NCBI GenBank assembly: GCA_026874595.1
Contig: CM049313.1
Location: 43,054,659-43,118,658 of the forward strand
DNA: 64,000 nt
Source: Sipunculus nudus
Taxonomy: Eukaryota > Annelida > Sipuncula > Golfingiida > Sipunculidae
Reading direction: 5' to 3'
Shown here: positions 62,720 to 64,000 of the stretch, in pieces
Layout of the letters: every line of letters begins with the position of its first letter
Position numbering within the stretch: the first letter of the stretch is position 1
Translations under genes and position numbers: made by a program
The notes under the pieces: model-generated
Seen by the model: the letters and a program-made list of their open reading frames with translations, nothing else
Database searches by the model: none
What the model was told of the DNA's origin: nothing

Positions 62720-63190
62720 GATGGTTGTGTAACCTTGACCTCTGACCTTGTGATCAAAATCAATATGGTTCTTCCCTTATTGTTAGGTGATCCTTGAAAG
62801 ATGAAAGTTTTGGGATAAAAACTTTGCATAAAATCGTCCATATGCATTTTCAAGAAGTGGGTTGCGTGACCTTAACCTTTTACCCTGCAGCCTCAAACAT
62901 CCTTCTCCTATTAGCAGGGAAACCATATGTGAAAGATGGAGGGATGGGATGAAAACCTTCTTTAAAATGTGTCCACAAGCTATTTAGAGAAGTGGGTGCA
63001 GTGACCTTAATCATTAATCATATGACCTCATAATCAACTGTGTTCTCCCCCTTTTGGAAGGTGAGCCATATGTGAAAGATGGAAGGTTTTTTGTAGAGAG
63101 TTTAGCTTTAAATGTGTCCACAAGCTTTTTTTCCTAAATGGGTCCAGTGATCTTGACCTCTGAACTGGTGACCTCAAAAACTACAGATTT
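62720..63190 (+). repeat. degenerate GTGACCTTGACC array (copy 2)
   Basis: Duplicate of 13,690-14,170. Confidence 0.6.
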
Positions 63191-63341
63191 CTTTCACTAT
63201 ATTAACATTTCTCCCCATAACAATACTCACTGATTATTACCTATGAAAGGATCTGGTGGACTGGGTATTCCTTGGATTGGATGCTTTACACTCATTCTTG
63301 CTCACTGACTGACAGATGTGATGCTGACAGACACAAGGTCC

Positions 63342-64000
63342 AACTAGAATACGGGTAGTCGACAAGCGACTACGTGTATCCGCCAAAATCAGAGAAGGAC
63401 GGGTGAAGTGAGGCATTGATTGAGTGGCAAGGGGATATAGAGTTACATGTGTTAAATATTAGAATGGATCTCTGCCACATAAACATGATTGTAGGTGGCG
63501 CCACCTGTTATTTGAACGAGAAACTATCCAAGATATATACACATGCAAAATTTCATGTGGAAAAGTCAAACCACTGCAGAGATATGAGTAATGTTATCCC
63601 ACAGCAGACAAACAGATGGACGCTGTGCAAAAATGGCTGCAGGTGGCGCCACCATTTTTGTTCATGTTATAAAGCTATCCAAGGGCTACATTTGTGTAAA
63701 GTTTTTTTTCCTGATTGGTCAAACGGTTCCCGAGATATGAGCTTGGATGTCTGCAGCATAAACGTGAATGTAGGTGGCGCCACCTGTCATAAAATCAAGA
63801 AAGCTATCTAGGATGTATACACATGCCGAATTTTAGGTGAATTAGTCAAACCACTGCAGAGATATGAGTGATTTTAACCCCAGGCAGATTAACAAATGGA
63901 CACTGTGCAAACATGGTTGCAGGTGGCGCCACCTTTTGTTGTGTATGTTATAAAGCTATCCCAGGGCTACATTTGTGTAAAAAATTTTTCCGGATCGGTC
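63342..64000 (+). mobile_element. tandem-core element, left part (runs off the window)
   Basis: It begins AACTAGAATACGGG with the hairpin GTAGTCG-ACAAG-CGACTAC (63,355-63,373) and GTATCCGCC (63,376-63,384), as at 51,967. Core units follow, with GGTGGCGCCACC at about 63,495, 63,644, 63,772 and 63,923. The first base lies 2 bp after the end of duplication 1. The 131-codon open frame at 63,416-63,811 is repeat-derived. Confidence 0.75.

Larger units (their letters stand above)
53033..63340 (+). repeat. segmental duplication 1, copy 2
   Basis: Copy 2 is collinear with 1-14,298 and retains the TCTAGA cluster, a single 1.5-kb unit (57,209-58,730), the minisatellite and the last PRRC1 exon. It lacks both copy-1 insertions and has about 220 bp (55,536-55,758) missing from copy 1, plus about 30 bp extra near 61,070. 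Homology stops at 63,340, and a new tandem-core element starts at 63,342. Confidence 0.93.

Overview
The window looks like AT-rich, repeat-dense genomic DNA from an invertebrate animal, most probably a bivalve mollusc (inference). Coding sequence is confined to short exons with GT/GC...AG borders. The protein similarities are metazoan: a PRRC1 C-terminal domain and C-type lectin-like domains. The interspersed repeats, with runs of GACGGACGG, GGTGGCGCCACC and GTGACCTTGACCTTTGACC, resemble repeats I associate with bivalve genomes. There is no bacterial-style gene organisation. No tRNA or rRNA gene and no CRISPR array was recognised.

Layout. (1) 1-14,298 is a segmental duplication, copy 1. It ends with the last exon of a PRRC1-like gene on the minus strand, and two further PRRC1 exons lie just outside it (14,321-15,016). 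(2) 15,973-19,398 is copy 1 of a second, older duplication and carries an orphan signal-peptide exon (18,337-18,427, minus). A broken Ty3/gypsy integrase fragment begins exactly at its right edge. (3) 20,040-25,600 is intergenic and contains several tandem repeats. (4) 25,645-40,618, minus strand, holds a ten-exon model whose reading frame and phases are consistent throughout. It predicts a protein of about 484 residues: signal peptide, two non-canonical C-type lectin-like domains, one transmembrane helix, and a cytoplasmic tail with an ITIM-like motif and a DSGxxS motif. Its introns hold long (TA)n tracts, a 25-bp minisatellite, a LINE 3' remnant and an interspersed element. (5) 38,820-41,917 is copy 2 of the second duplication and contains exon 1 of the receptor. 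(6) 42,000-51,960 is repeat-rich, with two inverted-repeat elements (47,781-48,292 and 50,073-50,657) and one or two isolated putative exons at 48.7-49.3 kb. (7) 51,967-63,340 is copy 2 of the first duplication, preceded by a complete tandem-core element. A second copy of that element starts 2 bp after the duplication breakpoint and runs off the window.

The main biology is a receptor gene next to PRRC1, embedded in a region repeatedly reshaped by non-autonomous elements. The two copies of the 10-14 kb segment act as occupied-site and empty-site controls for each other. They reveal a copy-1-specific 1.54-kb tandem duplication, two element insertions, and an element-to-duplication junction that carried off the terminal PRRC1 exon.
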